50,470 bases of DNA from an uncultured Lactobacillus sp. (GTDB taxonomy: Bacteria > Bacillota > Bacilli > Lactobacillales > Lactobacillaceae), in NCBI GenBank assembly GCA_947641735.1, contig CANRQR010000007.1:1-50470 (forward strand), written 5' to 3'. This document shows, one piece after another, positions 17,405 to 26,018 of the stretch. Position 1 is the stretch's first letter, and each line of letters opens with the position of its first letter. Under the pieces are notes generated by a model. It was not told where the DNA came from. It did no database searches and saw only the letters and a program-made list of their open reading frames with translations. Both the position numbers and the translations under genes were made by a program.

Positions 17405-18373
17405 ATGAAAAAAATACTAATTGCATTTCTAGCTATTCTAACAAGTGGATTTTTAAGCTTAGCCACTTTTGCTAATAATAAAATTGCAAAAGCAGATGAT
17501 AACAATACTCCTGTTGTAACATTAGGTACATCTCTTACCTCTTCTCAAAAACAAGGAACAATTAATACCCTAACACAATCATTAAATGGTACTAACTACA
17601 CTACCATCACAATTACTGGGTCTGATCTTGTCAAATACCTTAACCCTTCTGGCTATGACTTCACCAACAATTCTGGTGTCTGGTCAAGTGCAATGGTCCA
17701 AAAGACCAACTCTGGTAGTGGAATTAATGTTCATATTTTACCTTATAATGGTCACAATAACATTACAACAATTACTGCTAACCAATATAAAAATGCCGCT
17801 TTAACTGCTGGTATTTCAGACGCTGATATTTATGTCACTTCTGCTACTCCAATTGATGGATCTGGTGCTTTAGCAGGCGTATATGCCGCTTATGCTAAAA
17901 ATGGCAATTCATTAAATCAAAGCCAAATTAATGCTGCACAAACAGAAATGAATACCCTGAGTAAAATTACTAACCAAAATAAGAGTAAAGAAGGCTACTC
18001 AGATGCCCAATTAAATAATGCTATTGCTGGAGCTAAAAAGGAAATGGCTAAACAAGGTCAAAATATTTCTAATAGTCAAATTAGAGATATTGTTAATAAT
18101 CAAATTAATATTAATCATCTCGGTGACACAATTAACAACGACCAAAAAGAGCAAATTATTAATGTTTTAATTAAGGTCAAAAATTCTGGTGCCTTAAAAG
18201 ATAAAAATTTCCAGCAACAAGCTGGTCAATTAACTGACCAAATTCAATCTGGTGCTAAAAACATTTTTTCAAAATTCAATACCCCGGAAACCCGCAACTG
18301 GTTCCAAAAGTTAATTGATTCTATTGTTAACTGGTTTAGAAATATTTTCGGCGGTGCAATTATTTTAAAATAA
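17405..18373 (+). CDS. Secreted DUF1002 family protein
   Basis: A 322-residue exported protein with a signal peptide (MKKILIAFLAILTSGFLSLA, cleavage near residue 30). The DUF1002 domain follows (VTLGTSLTSSQKQGTI, later IYVTSATPIDGSGALAGVYAA). The C-terminus has an amphipathic helix rich in Trp and Phe (NWFQKLIDSIVNWFRNIFGG, about 297-316) that might bind membranes. AAGGAG lies before ATG 17405, and TATAAT is visible near 17355. The family is common in Firmicutes and has no known biochemical role. Monocistronic. Confidence 0.8.
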   Translation: MKKILIAFLAILTSGFLSLATFANNKIAKADDNNTPVVTLGTSLTSSQKQGTINTLTQSLNGTNYTTITITGSDLVKYLNPSGYDFTNNSGVWSSAMVQKTNSGSGINVHILPYNGHNNITTITANQYKNAALTAGISDADIYVTSATPIDGSGALAGVYAAYAKNGNSLNQSQINAAQTEMNTLSKITNQNKSKEGYSDAQLNNAIAGAKKEMAKQGQNISNSQIRDIVNNQININHLGDTINNDQKEQIINVLIKVKNSGALKDKNFQQQAGQLTDQIQSGAKNIFSKFNTPETRNWFQKLIDSIVNWFRNIFGGAIILK

Positions 18374-18383
18374 ATTAAGAAAA

Positions 18384-18447
18384 AAGACGGCTAAATATAG
18401 CCGTCTCCGTCGTCAAAACTAGTACCTGCGTGCGTTCTAGTCTTTCA
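18384..18447 (-). ncRNA. Candidate minus-strand small RNA with intrinsic terminator
   Basis: The hairpin AGACGGCTA/TAGCCGTCT at 18385-18406 has a T run only on the minus strand, so it is not a good terminator for the plus-strand DUF1002 gene. On the minus strand a TATAAT lies near 18455, with TTGATG upstream at a long 19-bp spacing. Together they would give an RNA of about 65 nt. Inference only. Confidence 0.3.
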
Positions 18448-18482
18448 CTTATTATTATAGCAACTACTAAAAAAAGTGCATC

Positions 18483-18512
18483 AAAAAAGTCTGCAATTTT
18501 GCAGACTTTTTT
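18483..18512. terminator. Bidirectional terminator
   Basis: AAAAAAGTCTGCAA and TTGCAGACTTTTTT form a strong stem with T runs on both strands. It can serve the DUF1002 gene and the convergent 69-residue gene. Confidence 0.9.
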
Positions 18513-18537
18513 ATTTAGCAAGCGGATTTTTTAATAA

Positions 18538-18747
18538 TTAGTTTGTTTCAGTTGAATCAGTAGTCTCAGTCGAATTTTCAGTACTATCATCAGATTCTCC
18601 ATCTTCAAACTCTGGTTCTTCGTCTTTAACTACATCTTCGCCACTATTATTGTTTTTATCTATAAGCTTCTTGGTTACAGCAGCTGCCGCACCAATGCCA
18701 GTACAAATAGCTGCACCGATACCAACTACTTTAAAGAACTTTTTCAT
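18538..18747 (-). CDS. Small membrane-anchored acidic protein
   Basis: A 69-residue protein. It has an N-terminal hydrophobic segment rich in Gly and Ala (VVGIGAAICTGIGAAAAVT, residues 7-25), a short basic patch, and then an acidic Ser/Thr/Glu tail of about 35 residues. GAGGTGAT precedes ATG 18747 and a terminator follows, so it looks real. It has its own transcript unit. I do not recognise a family. Confidence 0.65.
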   Translation of the reverse strand: MKKFFKVVGIGAAICTGIGAAAAVTKKLIDKNNNSGEDVVKDEEPEFEDGESDDSTENSTETTDSTETN

Positions 18748-18830
18748 AATATCACCTCATTTAAATTGGTTTATGCGCTTTCACTTCTAATTATAGTCTC
18801 TCTTAGTGATATTACGAATTTTTGAACTTT

Positions 18831-19562
18831 CTATTTCATTTGATCCATATATTTGTTTAACTCGTGATCAACGAAATTATTTCCTTGATTGTCAGCATGT
18901 CCCTTGGTCCAGCTAAATTCACTGTCAGAAAAGTGTCCCAATAAACTATCTAGTTTCTTCCATTCAGAAGCATTAATCAAGGGCCCATTTGATCTCTTCC
19001 AGCCACGCTTCTTCCAGCCCTTAATCCAGTGTTTATTGATTCCATTTAAAACATATTGTGAATCTAAAACAAACAATAAATGCTTGTCATTGAATTTTAG
19101 CTCAATTAATTTTTCCAGTGCATTAATTAGTCCGAGCAGCTCCATCTTATTATTTGTGGCACCAAATTCTCCCCCCGAACTATATGTCCGACCATTATCC
19201 CATTCAATTAAATAAGCCCAAGCTGCTTTATCGGTCTCATTAACATGACCGCCTTTATGAACACCAGTATTTCGAGATCCTCCATCAGTGTAAATAGTGG
19301 CAAAATAGTCAGCCGAAGTCTTAGAGTTAGCTTGAGATGCTCCACTAGCTGACTTAATTTTTTTAATTGCATTACTTAAAGAATCTTCTTTAACAATATC
19401 AGGTTGTGTTTCCTTATTCCAATCTAGATATTCAGTTGCATCAGTGATTTTTTCAAAAGATTTATACTCTGCACCAGAGAATCCATCTACTTGCTTTTTA
19501 GCATCTTCCCATGTTCGATAAACACCTGGTGTGCGGCCATTTTTTACTGCGTAGTATTTCAT
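18831..19562 (-). CDS. rnhA: Ribonuclease H with N-terminal hybrid-binding domain
   Basis: Cuts the RNA strand of RNA-DNA hybrids during primer and R-loop removal. The 243-residue product starts at ATG 19562, after AGAAAGGA. Residues 1-48 form the caulimovirus viroplasmin-type hybrid-binding domain (MKYYAVKNGRTPGVYRTWED), followed by a linker and the RNase HI domain from about 87. Catalytic residues are Asp93 (YTDGGS), Glu141 (NNKMELL), Asp167 (VLDSQY) and Asp232 (VDHELNK). The frame stays open 77 codons upstream, but that part is hydrophobic, lacks homology and crosses the divergent promoter region, so it was excluded. Confidence 0.93.
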   Translation of the reverse strand: MKYYAVKNGRTPGVYRTWEDAKKQVDGFSGAEYKSFEKITDATEYLDWNKETQPDIVKEDSLSNAIKKIKSASGASQANSKTSADYFATIYTDGGSRNTGVHKGGHVNETDKAAWAYLIEWDNGRTYSSGGEFGATNNKMELLGLINALEKLIELKFNDKHLLFVLDSQYVLNGINKHWIKGWKKRGWKRSNGPLINASEWKKLDSLLGHFSDSEFSWTKGHADNQGNNFVDHELNKYMDQMK

Positions 19563-19650
19563 AATTGTTCCTTTCTTCATTTGCTCTAACCTATAAAATG
19601 TTAGAATAATTTTAACGCTAAAATTATAAAGAAAGAAGGGAGGAAAAAGA

Positions 19651-20577
19651 GTGTTTTTTATCCAGAAAAAATATAGTGAAGAAGTCGAAAAAAACAATAA
19701 GCATAAAAATAAAGAACCTAGTATTGCTCGAATGACTGTTTTAGGTTTAATGGCTACTTTTACCCCTACTCGCTGGCTCCTCCGGATGCACAAAAGAAAA
19801 GTTGAGGACAGCTCGACTACCGAAAAAATAGATCCAACAATTGAACAGATACCTGTTTTTTATGTGCATGGCTTTCGCGGAGGAGATTATACGACAAATA
19901 AAATGGTCCAAGCTGCCTGTGAGGCAAAAGGCAGTGATAAGTTTCTTAAAGCTACAATTGATCCATTTGGTAATTTCATCTTAGAAGGAACTTGGACAGC
20001 AGATAAGCAGCCCATTGTGCAACTTATTTTTAAGGATCGAATTGCTGGTGTTTATGCTAGTTCTTATTATCTTCGAGCAGCTCTTTCTTATTTAAGTAAA
20101 AGATATCATTTCAAAAAATACAGTGCTGTCGCCCATTCCTTAGGAGCTCCTTCAGTAATCAAAGCTGAGATGAAAACCAGCTTAAGAAAGAATTTTCCAC
20201 ATTTAGATCACTGTGCCTTGATTGCAGGACCTTTTGATGGAGTAATGTATTTAGGTGATTTGCCCAACGTCAATCGTCTTAATGAAAAAGGGCGACCCAT
20301 TTTAATGAGTCCATCTTATATGGGGATGCTTTTTAATCAGAGACGTTTTAACCCCAATATTTCAGTTTTAAATATTTATGGAAATATTTTAGATGAAACT
20401 AATACGGATCGATTCATTTCTGTTGTTTCTGCTAAATCGATTCGCTACATTCTTGCTCCTGTTGCTCATACCTTCCAAGAAGTAGAGGTGCGGGGAGATG
20501 CCGCTGAGCACAGTGTTTTACACGATAATCCTTTTGTAATTAATATTATTAACAAATTTTTGAAGTTAAATGATTAA
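19651..20577 (+). CDS. DUF915-type alpha/beta hydrolase
   Basis: A 308-residue member of the DUF915 alpha/beta hydrolase family. A hydrophobic helix near residues 27-45 may anchor it. The oxyanion region is VFYVHGFRGGDYTTN, the nucleophile elbow is AVAHSLGAPS, and a late His lies in VAHTFQE or AEHSV. GTG at 19651 follows GGGAGG with good spacing. It starts a plus-strand run with the YugP and cardiolipin synthase genes. The family is poorly characterised; a lipid or cell-envelope ester substrate would suit the neighbours, but this is inference. Confidence 0.8.
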   Translation: MFFIQKKYSEEVEKNNKHKNKEPSIARMTVLGLMATFTPTRWLLRMHKRKVEDSSTTEKIDPTIEQIPVFYVHGFRGGDYTTNKMVQAACEAKGSDKFLKATIDPFGNFILEGTWTADKQPIVQLIFKDRIAGVYASSYYLRAALSYLSKRYHFKKYSAVAHSLGAPSVIKAEMKTSLRKNFPHLDHCALIAGPFDGVMYLGDLPNVNRLNEKGRPILMSPSYMGMLFNQRRFNPNISVLNIYGNILDETNTDRFISVVSAKSIRYILAPVAHTFQEVEVRGDAAEHSVLHDNPFVINIINKFLKLND

Positions 20578-20600
20578 TTTTATAAAGAGAGAAAATAATT

Positions 20601-21308
20601 ATGTACTATATGCCATTTTTTTATGACCCATATTTTTGGATGATTATTCTAGGTGTAGCAATTTCAGGCTGGGCCTCAATGAATGTTAATTCAACTTTTA
20701 ATCGTTATGACCAAGTTCGAAATCAAGGAAATTATACTGGTAAAGCCGCTGCCCGTTATATTCTTGATCAAGCTGGTCTATACGAAGTAGAAATTCGTGA
20801 AGTTGCCGGCAATTTGACTGATAACTACAATCCCACCAATAAAGTTCTAAGTCTTTCACAATCAGTCTATAATTCCTCTTCAATTGCGGCGGTTGGCGTT
20901 GCAGCGCACGAAGTTGGGCATGCCTTGCAAGATGCTAGTGATTATGCCCCAATGAGAATGCGTTCTGCCTTAGTGCCAATTGTTTCTCTTGGTTCCAATT
21001 TATCAATGCCACTAATTCTTTTAGGATTAGTGTTAGGAATGAACCAAACCCTAATTAAAATTGGCATTTGGTGCTTTGCCTTAGTTCTGCTTTTCCAAGT
21101 AGTAACATTACCAGTTGAATTTAATGCTTCTCATCGTGCTTTACGGATGCTAAATAATGGGGCTATTTTATCCCCACAAGAAATGCCAATGGCCCGTAAA
21201 GTCTTATTTGCAGCAGCTTTAACATATGTCGCAGCCGTTTTAACAAGCATGTTACAATTGTTTAGACTTCTACTCATTTTTGGAGGCCATAACAACGATA
21301 ATAATTAA
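20601..21308 (+). CDS. YugP-type membrane zinc metallopeptidase
   Basis: A 235-residue membrane protein with the zinc-protease motif HEVGH (His103, Glu104, His107) and a third ligand probably in the NASHRAL region (about 175-181). About four membrane segments occur (residues 8-24 and three in 125-225). It matches the YugP/zinc peptidase 2 family, which probably cleaves membrane or secreted proteins; substrates are not known. It lies 23 bases after the DUF915 gene and 4 bases before the first in-frame start of the cardiolipin synthase gene, so the three form an envelope operon. Confidence 0.87.
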   Translation: MYYMPFFYDPYFWMIILGVAISGWASMNVNSTFNRYDQVRNQGNYTGKAAARYILDQAGLYEVEIREVAGNLTDNYNPTNKVLSLSQSVYNSSSIAAVGVAAHEVGHALQDASDYAPMRMRSALVPIVSLGSNLSMPLILLGLVLGMNQTLIKIGIWCFALVLLFQVVTLPVEFNASHRALRMLNNGAILSPQEMPMARKVLFAAALTYVAAVLTSMLQLFRLLLIFGGHNNDNN

Positions 21309-21312
21309 TTAG

Positions 21313-22782
21313 TTGGGAGGGATACTTATTTTTTCGAATGAATTTTGGGCACTTCTTTGGGCTGTCAACACAATCTTAGCCTTCTATGTTGTATTCCACC
21401 GAAAAAGATCTGTCGCTACCTCTTGGGCATGGTTAATTATTTTACTAATTTTTCCAATTTTAGGCTTTATTTTATATGGTTTTATTGGACGTGGATTATC
21501 ACAAGAAAATCTTTTTGCCATTAACAATCAAAAACACATTGGTTTAAATAAAGTAAATAAGATGATCCCGCGTGTTCCTAAATCCGCTGGGCCAACAGAT
21601 ACTTCTAAAGAAGCCAAAATTTTAATTGATTACTTTAACTTTAAGCACGATTCCCCCCTTTCTAAAAACAACAAAATCAGTTTTTATACTGATGGCGAAA
21701 AGAAGTTTGAAGCTCTTTTTAAAGACATCGAACAAGCTCAAGAAACAGTTAATGTTGAATATTATTCCTTCATGAATGATGATTTAGGTAATAAATTTCT
21801 TAATTTATTAATTAAAAAAGCTCGCGAAGGTGTTAAGGTAAGACTTATCTATGATCCTTGGGGTTCTCCTGGAGCTTCAAAGACTTGGTTTAAACCTTTA
21901 ACTGATTTGGGCGGTGAAGTTGTAGCCTTTATCACAGCTCAAAACATGATTAAAAAGTATCGGATGAATTATCACCTTCACCGTAAAATTGTCGTTATAG
22001 ACGGGCGAATATCTTGGACGGGCGGCTTTAATGTCGGAGACCAATATGTCAGCAAAAGCAAAAAATTTGGCTACTGGCGTGATACTCATCTTAGAATCGT
22101 CGGCTCCGCGTCCCTGCTGTTGCAGGAGCGTTTTGTAATGGATTGGAATGCTTCAATTACTGATAAAAATCAGACAATTTCATTTAATGAAAAACTATTT
22201 CCAAAAATTGAAGAAAATCAGCTAACAGAAGATGATGTTGCAACTCAAATTGTTTCAGATGGTCCTGATACTTCTACGCCATATTTACGTAATGGCATGA
22301 TTAGAATGATGATGATGGCTAGAAAAACACTCTGGATTCAAACACCCTATCTTGTTCCAGACGATCCAATGATTGCCACTTGGGTTATTGCGGCTCATTC
22401 AGGCGTTGACGTGCGTATCATGATTCCTTCAATGCCTGATCATCCCTTTATTTACCGCGCTACACAGTGGTATGCAAATTACCTGCTCCATGAGGGAATA
22501 AAGATCTATGTTTATGATAATGGTTTTATTCATGCAAAAACCGTCATGGTTGATGATCGCTTCGCTGCAGCTGGATCAATGAATCAAGACTTTAGGTCAT
22601 ATAGCTTAAACTTTGAGACTGATGCAGTCTTCTACGATAAAAATATTACCCGGGAATTAAATCATATTTTTGAAAAAGATTTAGCTAAATGTACAGAATT
22701 GACTTTAGAAATTACCGATAACTGGTCGCGTTATCTTCGATTTAAACAAGCTTTTTCTAGATTACTTTCTCCCATTCTATAA
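21313..22782 (+). CDS. cls: Cardiolipin synthase
   Basis: Joins two phosphatidylglycerol molecules into cardiolipin at the membrane. The protein has 489 residues from TTG, with two N-terminal membrane segments and two phospholipase D (HKD) motifs: HLHRKIVVIDG...WTGG and FIHAKTVMVDD...GSMNQD. The formal TTG start at 21313 sits inside the ribosome binding site GGGAGG (21315-21320) and has none of its own. ATT at 21328, 7 bases after that site, is the better-placed start and gives FSNEFWALLW after the initiator Met. It is the last gene of the operon with the DUF915 and YugP genes and ends at a terminator. Confidence 0.93.
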   Translation: MGGILIFSNEFWALLWAVNTILAFYVVFHRKRSVATSWAWLIILLIFPILGFILYGFIGRGLSQENLFAINNQKHIGLNKVNKMIPRVPKSAGPTDTSKEAKILIDYFNFKHDSPLSKNNKISFYTDGEKKFEALFKDIEQAQETVNVEYYSFMNDDLGNKFLNLLIKKAREGVKVRLIYDPWGSPGASKTWFKPLTDLGGEVVAFITAQNMIKKYRMNYHLHRKIVVIDGRISWTGGFNVGDQYVSKSKKFGYWRDTHLRIVGSASLLLQERFVMDWNASITDKNQTISFNEKLFPKIEENQLTEDDVATQIVSDGPDTSTPYLRNGMIRMMMMARKTLWIQTPYLVPDDPMIATWVIAAHSGVDVRIMIPSMPDHPFIYRATQWYANYLLHEGIKIYVYDNGFIHAKTVMVDDRFAAAGSMNQDFRSYSLNFETDAVFYDKNITRELNHIFEKDLAKCTELTLEITDNWSRYLRFKQAFSRLLSPIL

Positions 22783-22784
22783 AA

Positions 22785-22842
22785 TAAAAAGGGATAGATC
22801 CTCCCTACTCGCAATATGAGTACTTAGAGATCTACCCTTTTT
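22785..22842. terminator. Bidirectional terminator after cls
   Basis: AAAAAGGGATAGATC and GATCTACCCTTTTT pair with one bulge. The hairpin lies between two convergent genes and has A and T runs on both sides. Confidence 0.85.
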
Positions 22843-22850
22843 TATTAACT

Positions 22851-23327
22851 TTACATCATTGATTGGACTTCTATTCCAACATTTGAGCCGAGATATTTTC
22901 TGATATTAACAATCACATCACTAACCTGCTGTGAGAATCTAAGATAGTAAGCCTGACGATTATTAGTTTGAAAGATTGCCATTACAGTTGGCTTTTTAGG
23001 ATTGGGAACTGTAATTAATGTAACGTGAGCAATGTCGCTATACTTAACTGTTCGCTTAAAATATCCACTTACAACTAGACGCTTCTTAGCTAGCCCACTA
23101 ACACCATCAATTATGCTCATTAGCAAAAATGTAGCAATAAAAACATTCATAAGAACTGTTGGATCAGTGAAATAATCTAAATAAAAACCGATTAGTAAAA
23201 AAATTAGAGCCCAGATAACTGAGGAACTTCTAAAGCGGGCCTTATAATCAATGTTTGCTTGCCAATACCAGCTATAAAAAATATAGCCAACTAGCAAGAT
23301 ATCAAAAGCAATATATAAAAGTGACAT
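22851..23327 (-). CDS. Small membrane protein with C-terminal PH-like domain
   Basis: A 158-residue protein of unknown function. Three membrane segments (about 3-22, 34-52 and 58-72) are followed by a beta-rich soluble part (KRLVVSGYFKRTVKYSDIAH, then NNRQAYYLRFSQQVSDVIVN) that looks like a small PH-type domain. AGAAGG precedes ATG 23327. It is monocistronic, convergent to cls and divergent from the sirtuin gene. Confidence 0.65.
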   Translation of the reverse strand: MSLLYIAFDILLVGYIFYSWYWQANIDYKARFRSSSVIWALIFLLIGFYLDYFTDPTVLMNVFIATFLLMSIIDGVSGLAKKRLVVSGYFKRTVKYSDIAHVTLITVPNPKKPTVMAIFQTNNRQAYYLRFSQQVSDVIVNIRKYLGSNVGIEVQSMM

Positions 23328-23453
23328 AATTTACCTTCTAAAATTATTTATTAACGTTAAAAATCTTACACTAATTATAACAAATACCACTTTTTCTCTC
23401 AGCATTCTATAATTGACTTAGCTGAAAATTAATAATAGTAGGAGGTTTTAATT

Positions 23454-24167
23454 ATGGATGTAGATAAGCAAATTGCTGCACTTCAAGCTGATCTTAATGC
23501 AGCTCATCATATTACCTACTTAACGGGTGCAGGCGTTTCAACTCCGTCGCATATCCCTGATTATCGTTCAAAAAATGGAATTTACAATGGGATTTCGGAA
23601 AGCCCAGAACAAATTTTAAGTGAAGAAACTCTTTTTCATCAACCAGCTAAATTCCATCACTTCGTAATGGAAAATATGTATTTTCCAGATGCAAAACCTA
23701 ATATTATTCATCAAAAAATTGCTACTAGTTGCAATAAAAATGGAACTTTAATTACTCAAAATGTAGATGGTTTAGATAAAAAAGCTGGCAATAAACACGT
23801 CATAGAATTTCACGGTGATCTTTATAATATCTACTGTACTAAATGTCATGAAAAAATTTCATATGACAGCTATAAAAAATCATACCTTCATGAAAAGGAT
23901 CAAGGGATAATTCGTCCGGGAATTGTTTTATACGGTGAACCAATTAACGAAAAAGTACTCACAAAATCTGTTGAAAAGATTCATGATAGCGATTTAGTTA
24001 TTATTGCCGGAACAAGTTTTGTTGTTTATCCTTTTGCTCAACTTCTCGCCTATCGGCAAGCTAATGCAAAAATTTGGGTAGTTAATAATACTCCTATACC
24101 AGCTCCCAAAGAAGTTTCAACAATTATTGAGAATGCTGAAAAAGTATTTGACAAATTATATATATAA
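23454..24167 (+). CDS. Sir2-type NAD-dependent deacylase with incomplete zinc site
   Basis: A 237-residue sirtuin that would remove acyl groups from lysines using NAD. The NAD motifs are TGAGVST (24-30), PDYRSKNG (35-42) and TQNVDGL (101-107), and the catalytic His120 is in EFHGDLY. GTSFVVYPFAQL is the C-terminal Rossmann motif. The zinc ribbon has only its first pair (Cys128, Cys131); the second CxxC is replaced by HEKDQGII before RPGIVLYGE. The fold may be metal-free or use other ligands. AGGAGG precedes ATG 23454. Monocistronic. Confidence 0.88.
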   Translation: MDVDKQIAALQADLNAAHHITYLTGAGVSTPSHIPDYRSKNGIYNGISESPEQILSEETLFHQPAKFHHFVMENMYFPDAKPNIIHQKIATSCNKNGTLITQNVDGLDKKAGNKHVIEFHGDLYNIYCTKCHEKISYDSYKKSYLHEKDQGIIRPGIVLYGEPINEKVLTKSVEKIHDSDLVIIAGTSFVVYPFAQLLAYRQANAKIWVVNNTPIPAPKEVSTIIENAEKVFDKLYI

Positions 24168-24283
24168 CCGCTATTATCTTAACTAACATTTTATTTAATT
24201 TGTTTCCCTCCTCCTTATGTTATTTTTTGTTGTACAATATAAGGTACAGTTAATATATCAATTAAAAGAAAGGTTAGGATTAA

Positions 24284-24814
24284 ATGCCACTTGCCCAAGC
24301 AAAAGTTTTCTATTATGATTTTGTTGAAATTAAACCATGGATCTATGAACTAGTTATCAGCAACTTGGGATTAGCATTTGTTGGATCAAAGAATAGTAAC
24401 ATTGAAGCATCCATTTTGGGATTCTATCCTAATCATATTTTGATTCAAGACTCAAAAAAACTTGCTCCTTATGTTCAACAATTAAAAGAATACTTTGCTG
24501 GGAAGCGCCATTCTTTTACTGTTCCAATTGATTATTCAAGTTTTGGGACACCATTTCAAAATAAGGTTGTAAAAATGATTGAAAATATTCCATATGGGAC
24601 TACTATTTCCTATCGTGACCTAGCAGCTTCCATCAATGGTTCTACTTCAGTTCGATCAGTTGCCCATGCAGTAGCTCTAAACCCATCTTTAATTTTCATC
24701 CCAAGTCATCGTGTAGTTTTAGCTCCAGATAAGGTAGGAAGTTATAGAATGGGAGAGAAAGAAAAACAACGTTTAATAAATCTCGAAGAAGGCTATTTAA
24801 ATGCAGCTAATTAA
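24284..24814 (+). CDS. Ogt-like alkyltransferase homologue without the active-site cysteine
   Basis: A 176-residue homologue of O6-methylguanine-DNA methyltransferase. An N-terminal domain of about 80 residues is followed by the DNA-binding domain with FGTPFQNKVVKMIENIPYG (87-105), the Arg finger in TSVRSVAHAVALNP (Arg124) and a C-terminal GSYRMGEKEKQRLINLEE. The universal PCHRV motif reads PSHRV: Ser141 replaces the methyl-acceptor Cys. Suicide methyl transfer should therefore be impossible. Alkyltransferase-like (ATL) proteins have Trp or Ala here and flag damage for other repair systems, so a similar role is likely. It overlaps the TerC gene by 14 bases, and a 3-methyladenine glycosylase gene lies 1.2 kb downstream. 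Confidence 0.85.
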   Translation: MPLAQAKVFYYDFVEIKPWIYELVISNLGLAFVGSKNSNIEASILGFYPNHILIQDSKKLAPYVQQLKEYFAGKRHSFTVPIDYSSFGTPFQNKVVKMIENIPYGTTISYRDLAASINGSTSVRSVAHAVALNPSLIFIPSHRVVLAPDKVGSYRMGEKEKQRLINLEEGYLNAAN

Positions 24815-25583
24815 ACTTTATCAACCTTTTTTTGACGCTAATAATTGGGCACACGTCTTAACTAGCGGTCAAGATTGGATGATGATTCTTACCCTAATTT
24901 TGATGGAATGTTTACTTTCCGTTGATAATGCCGTTGTCCTAGCAGCTCAAACACAAGTATTACCCACTAAAGATGAACAAAGAAAATCTCTAGTTTATGG
25001 TTTATGGGGAGCCTATTTATTTCGTTTCATTGTAATTGGAATTGGTACTTACTTAATTAACTTCTGGGAAATCAAGTTATTAGGAGGCCTATATTTACTT
25101 TACCTAGTTTACAAATACTTTTATGACGTTCGCCACCCTGAGCTAGTTGCTAAAAAAGAAGAGGCTAAAAAAGAAAATCATAAGAAAAAGAACTCCAAAA
25201 AAAGAAAGCACCATCTTTCCTTATTTTGGAGAACTGTAATCTCAATTGAGTCAATGGATATTGTTTTCTCAATTGATTCGGTTTTAGCTGCCTTAGCCAT
25301 GTCAAATAACCCAGTAGTAGTTCTAGTTGGTGGAATGATTGGAATTTTATGCATGCGTGGCGTAGCCGAAATTATTATTAAGCTAATGGAAATTATTCCA
25401 GAGCTTCAGACTATGGCCTATGTCTTAATCTCAATTATTGCGATTAAACTGCTTATTTCACTGCCACCGTTAAACTTTAAATTACCTGATGCAATCTTTG
25501 CTGGTATTGTATTTGGCACGGTTATTTTAACAATTATTTTTCACTATGTACGACAAAATGTACACGGTAAGAAAATGCCTTAA
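24801..25583 (+). CDS. TerC family membrane protein
   Basis: A 260-residue protein with about seven membrane segments. Both TerC signature motifs are present: LMECLLSVDNAVVLA in the first helix pair and SIESMDIVFSIDSVLAAL later. A Lys/Glu-rich cytosolic loop (about 113-142) joins the halves. TerC/Alx/MeeF relatives export manganese or support metal loading of exported proteins, so a role at the membrane in Mn homeostasis is likely. Its ATG lies inside the 3' end of the Ogt-like gene, giving coupled translation. Its end overlaps the convergent DUF488 gene by 4 bases. Confidence 0.88.
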   Translation: MQLIKLYQPFFDANNWAHVLTSGQDWMMILTLILMECLLSVDNAVVLAAQTQVLPTKDEQRKSLVYGLWGAYLFRFIVIGIGTYLINFWEIKLLGGLYLLYLVYKYFYDVRHPELVAKKEEAKKENHKKKNSKKRKHHLSLFWRTVISIESMDIVFSIDSVLAALAMSNNPVVVLVGGMIGILCMRGVAEIIIKLMEIIPELQTMAYVLISIIAIKLLISLPPLNFKLPDAIFAGIVFGTVILTIIFHYVRQNVHGKKMP

Positions 25584-25942
25584 CTTAATTGCTTATCAAT
25601 AAATTCCTTAAGTACAACTGCTTGGTTGTACTTTTTATTTTTAGCTCCATATAAGAAAAGAACATTTTCTTTGGCTAGTTTTTCTTTTACATTTTTAATA
25701 AAAGCTGGTGTTGCTGGATTAGCTTTCAATTGCGCTATATACTTAGACTTGAATTCAGGATATTTATCGTCTTCATGATTAAACCATTTTCTCAATTCAT
25801 TAGTTGGCCCAATTTCTTTATCCCATTCATCTAAGTGAGCCTTTACCTTGCTCATTCCTCTAGGCCACAAACGATCTACCAAAATTCGATAACCAGCTGG
25901 TTGCTCATGGTCATATATTCTAACTACTTTTATTTCATTCAT
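25580..25942 (-). CDS. DUF488 family protein
   Basis: A 120-residue soluble protein of the DUF488 family, with KVVRIYDHEQ, then RILVDRLWPRGMSK and LRKWFNHEDDKYPEF, and a C-terminal VLFLYGAKNKKYNQAVVLKE. Start ATG 25942 is chosen because GAGG lies 9 bases upstream; an in-frame GTG at 25957 includes that site. Biochemical function is unknown. It is monocistronic and convergent with the TerC gene with a 4-base overlap, and no terminator lies between them. Confidence 0.82.
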   Translation of the reverse strand: MNEIKVVRIYDHEQPAGYRILVDRLWPRGMSKVKAHLDEWDKEIGPTNELRKWFNHEDDKYPEFKSKYIAQLKANPATPAFIKNVKEKLAKENVLFLYGAKNKKYNQAVVLKEFIDKQLS

Positions 25943-26018
25943 GGTTACATTCCTCACTCGCTGCTAATATTTATCTTCAATTATCAGTGTACAACTTTTT
26001 TTAGAAAGAAAAATTAAT

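Noticed and set aside
18889-19215. 108-codon open frame antisense to rnhA
   Set aside because: It lies wholly within a well-supported gene with conserved catalytic motifs, and lacks its own ribosome binding site.
19563-19793. 77-codon upstream extension of the rnhA frame
   Set aside because: It is hydrophobic, shows no homology, spans the divergent promoter and start of the DUF915 gene, and the ribosome binding site is at the internal ATG 19562.
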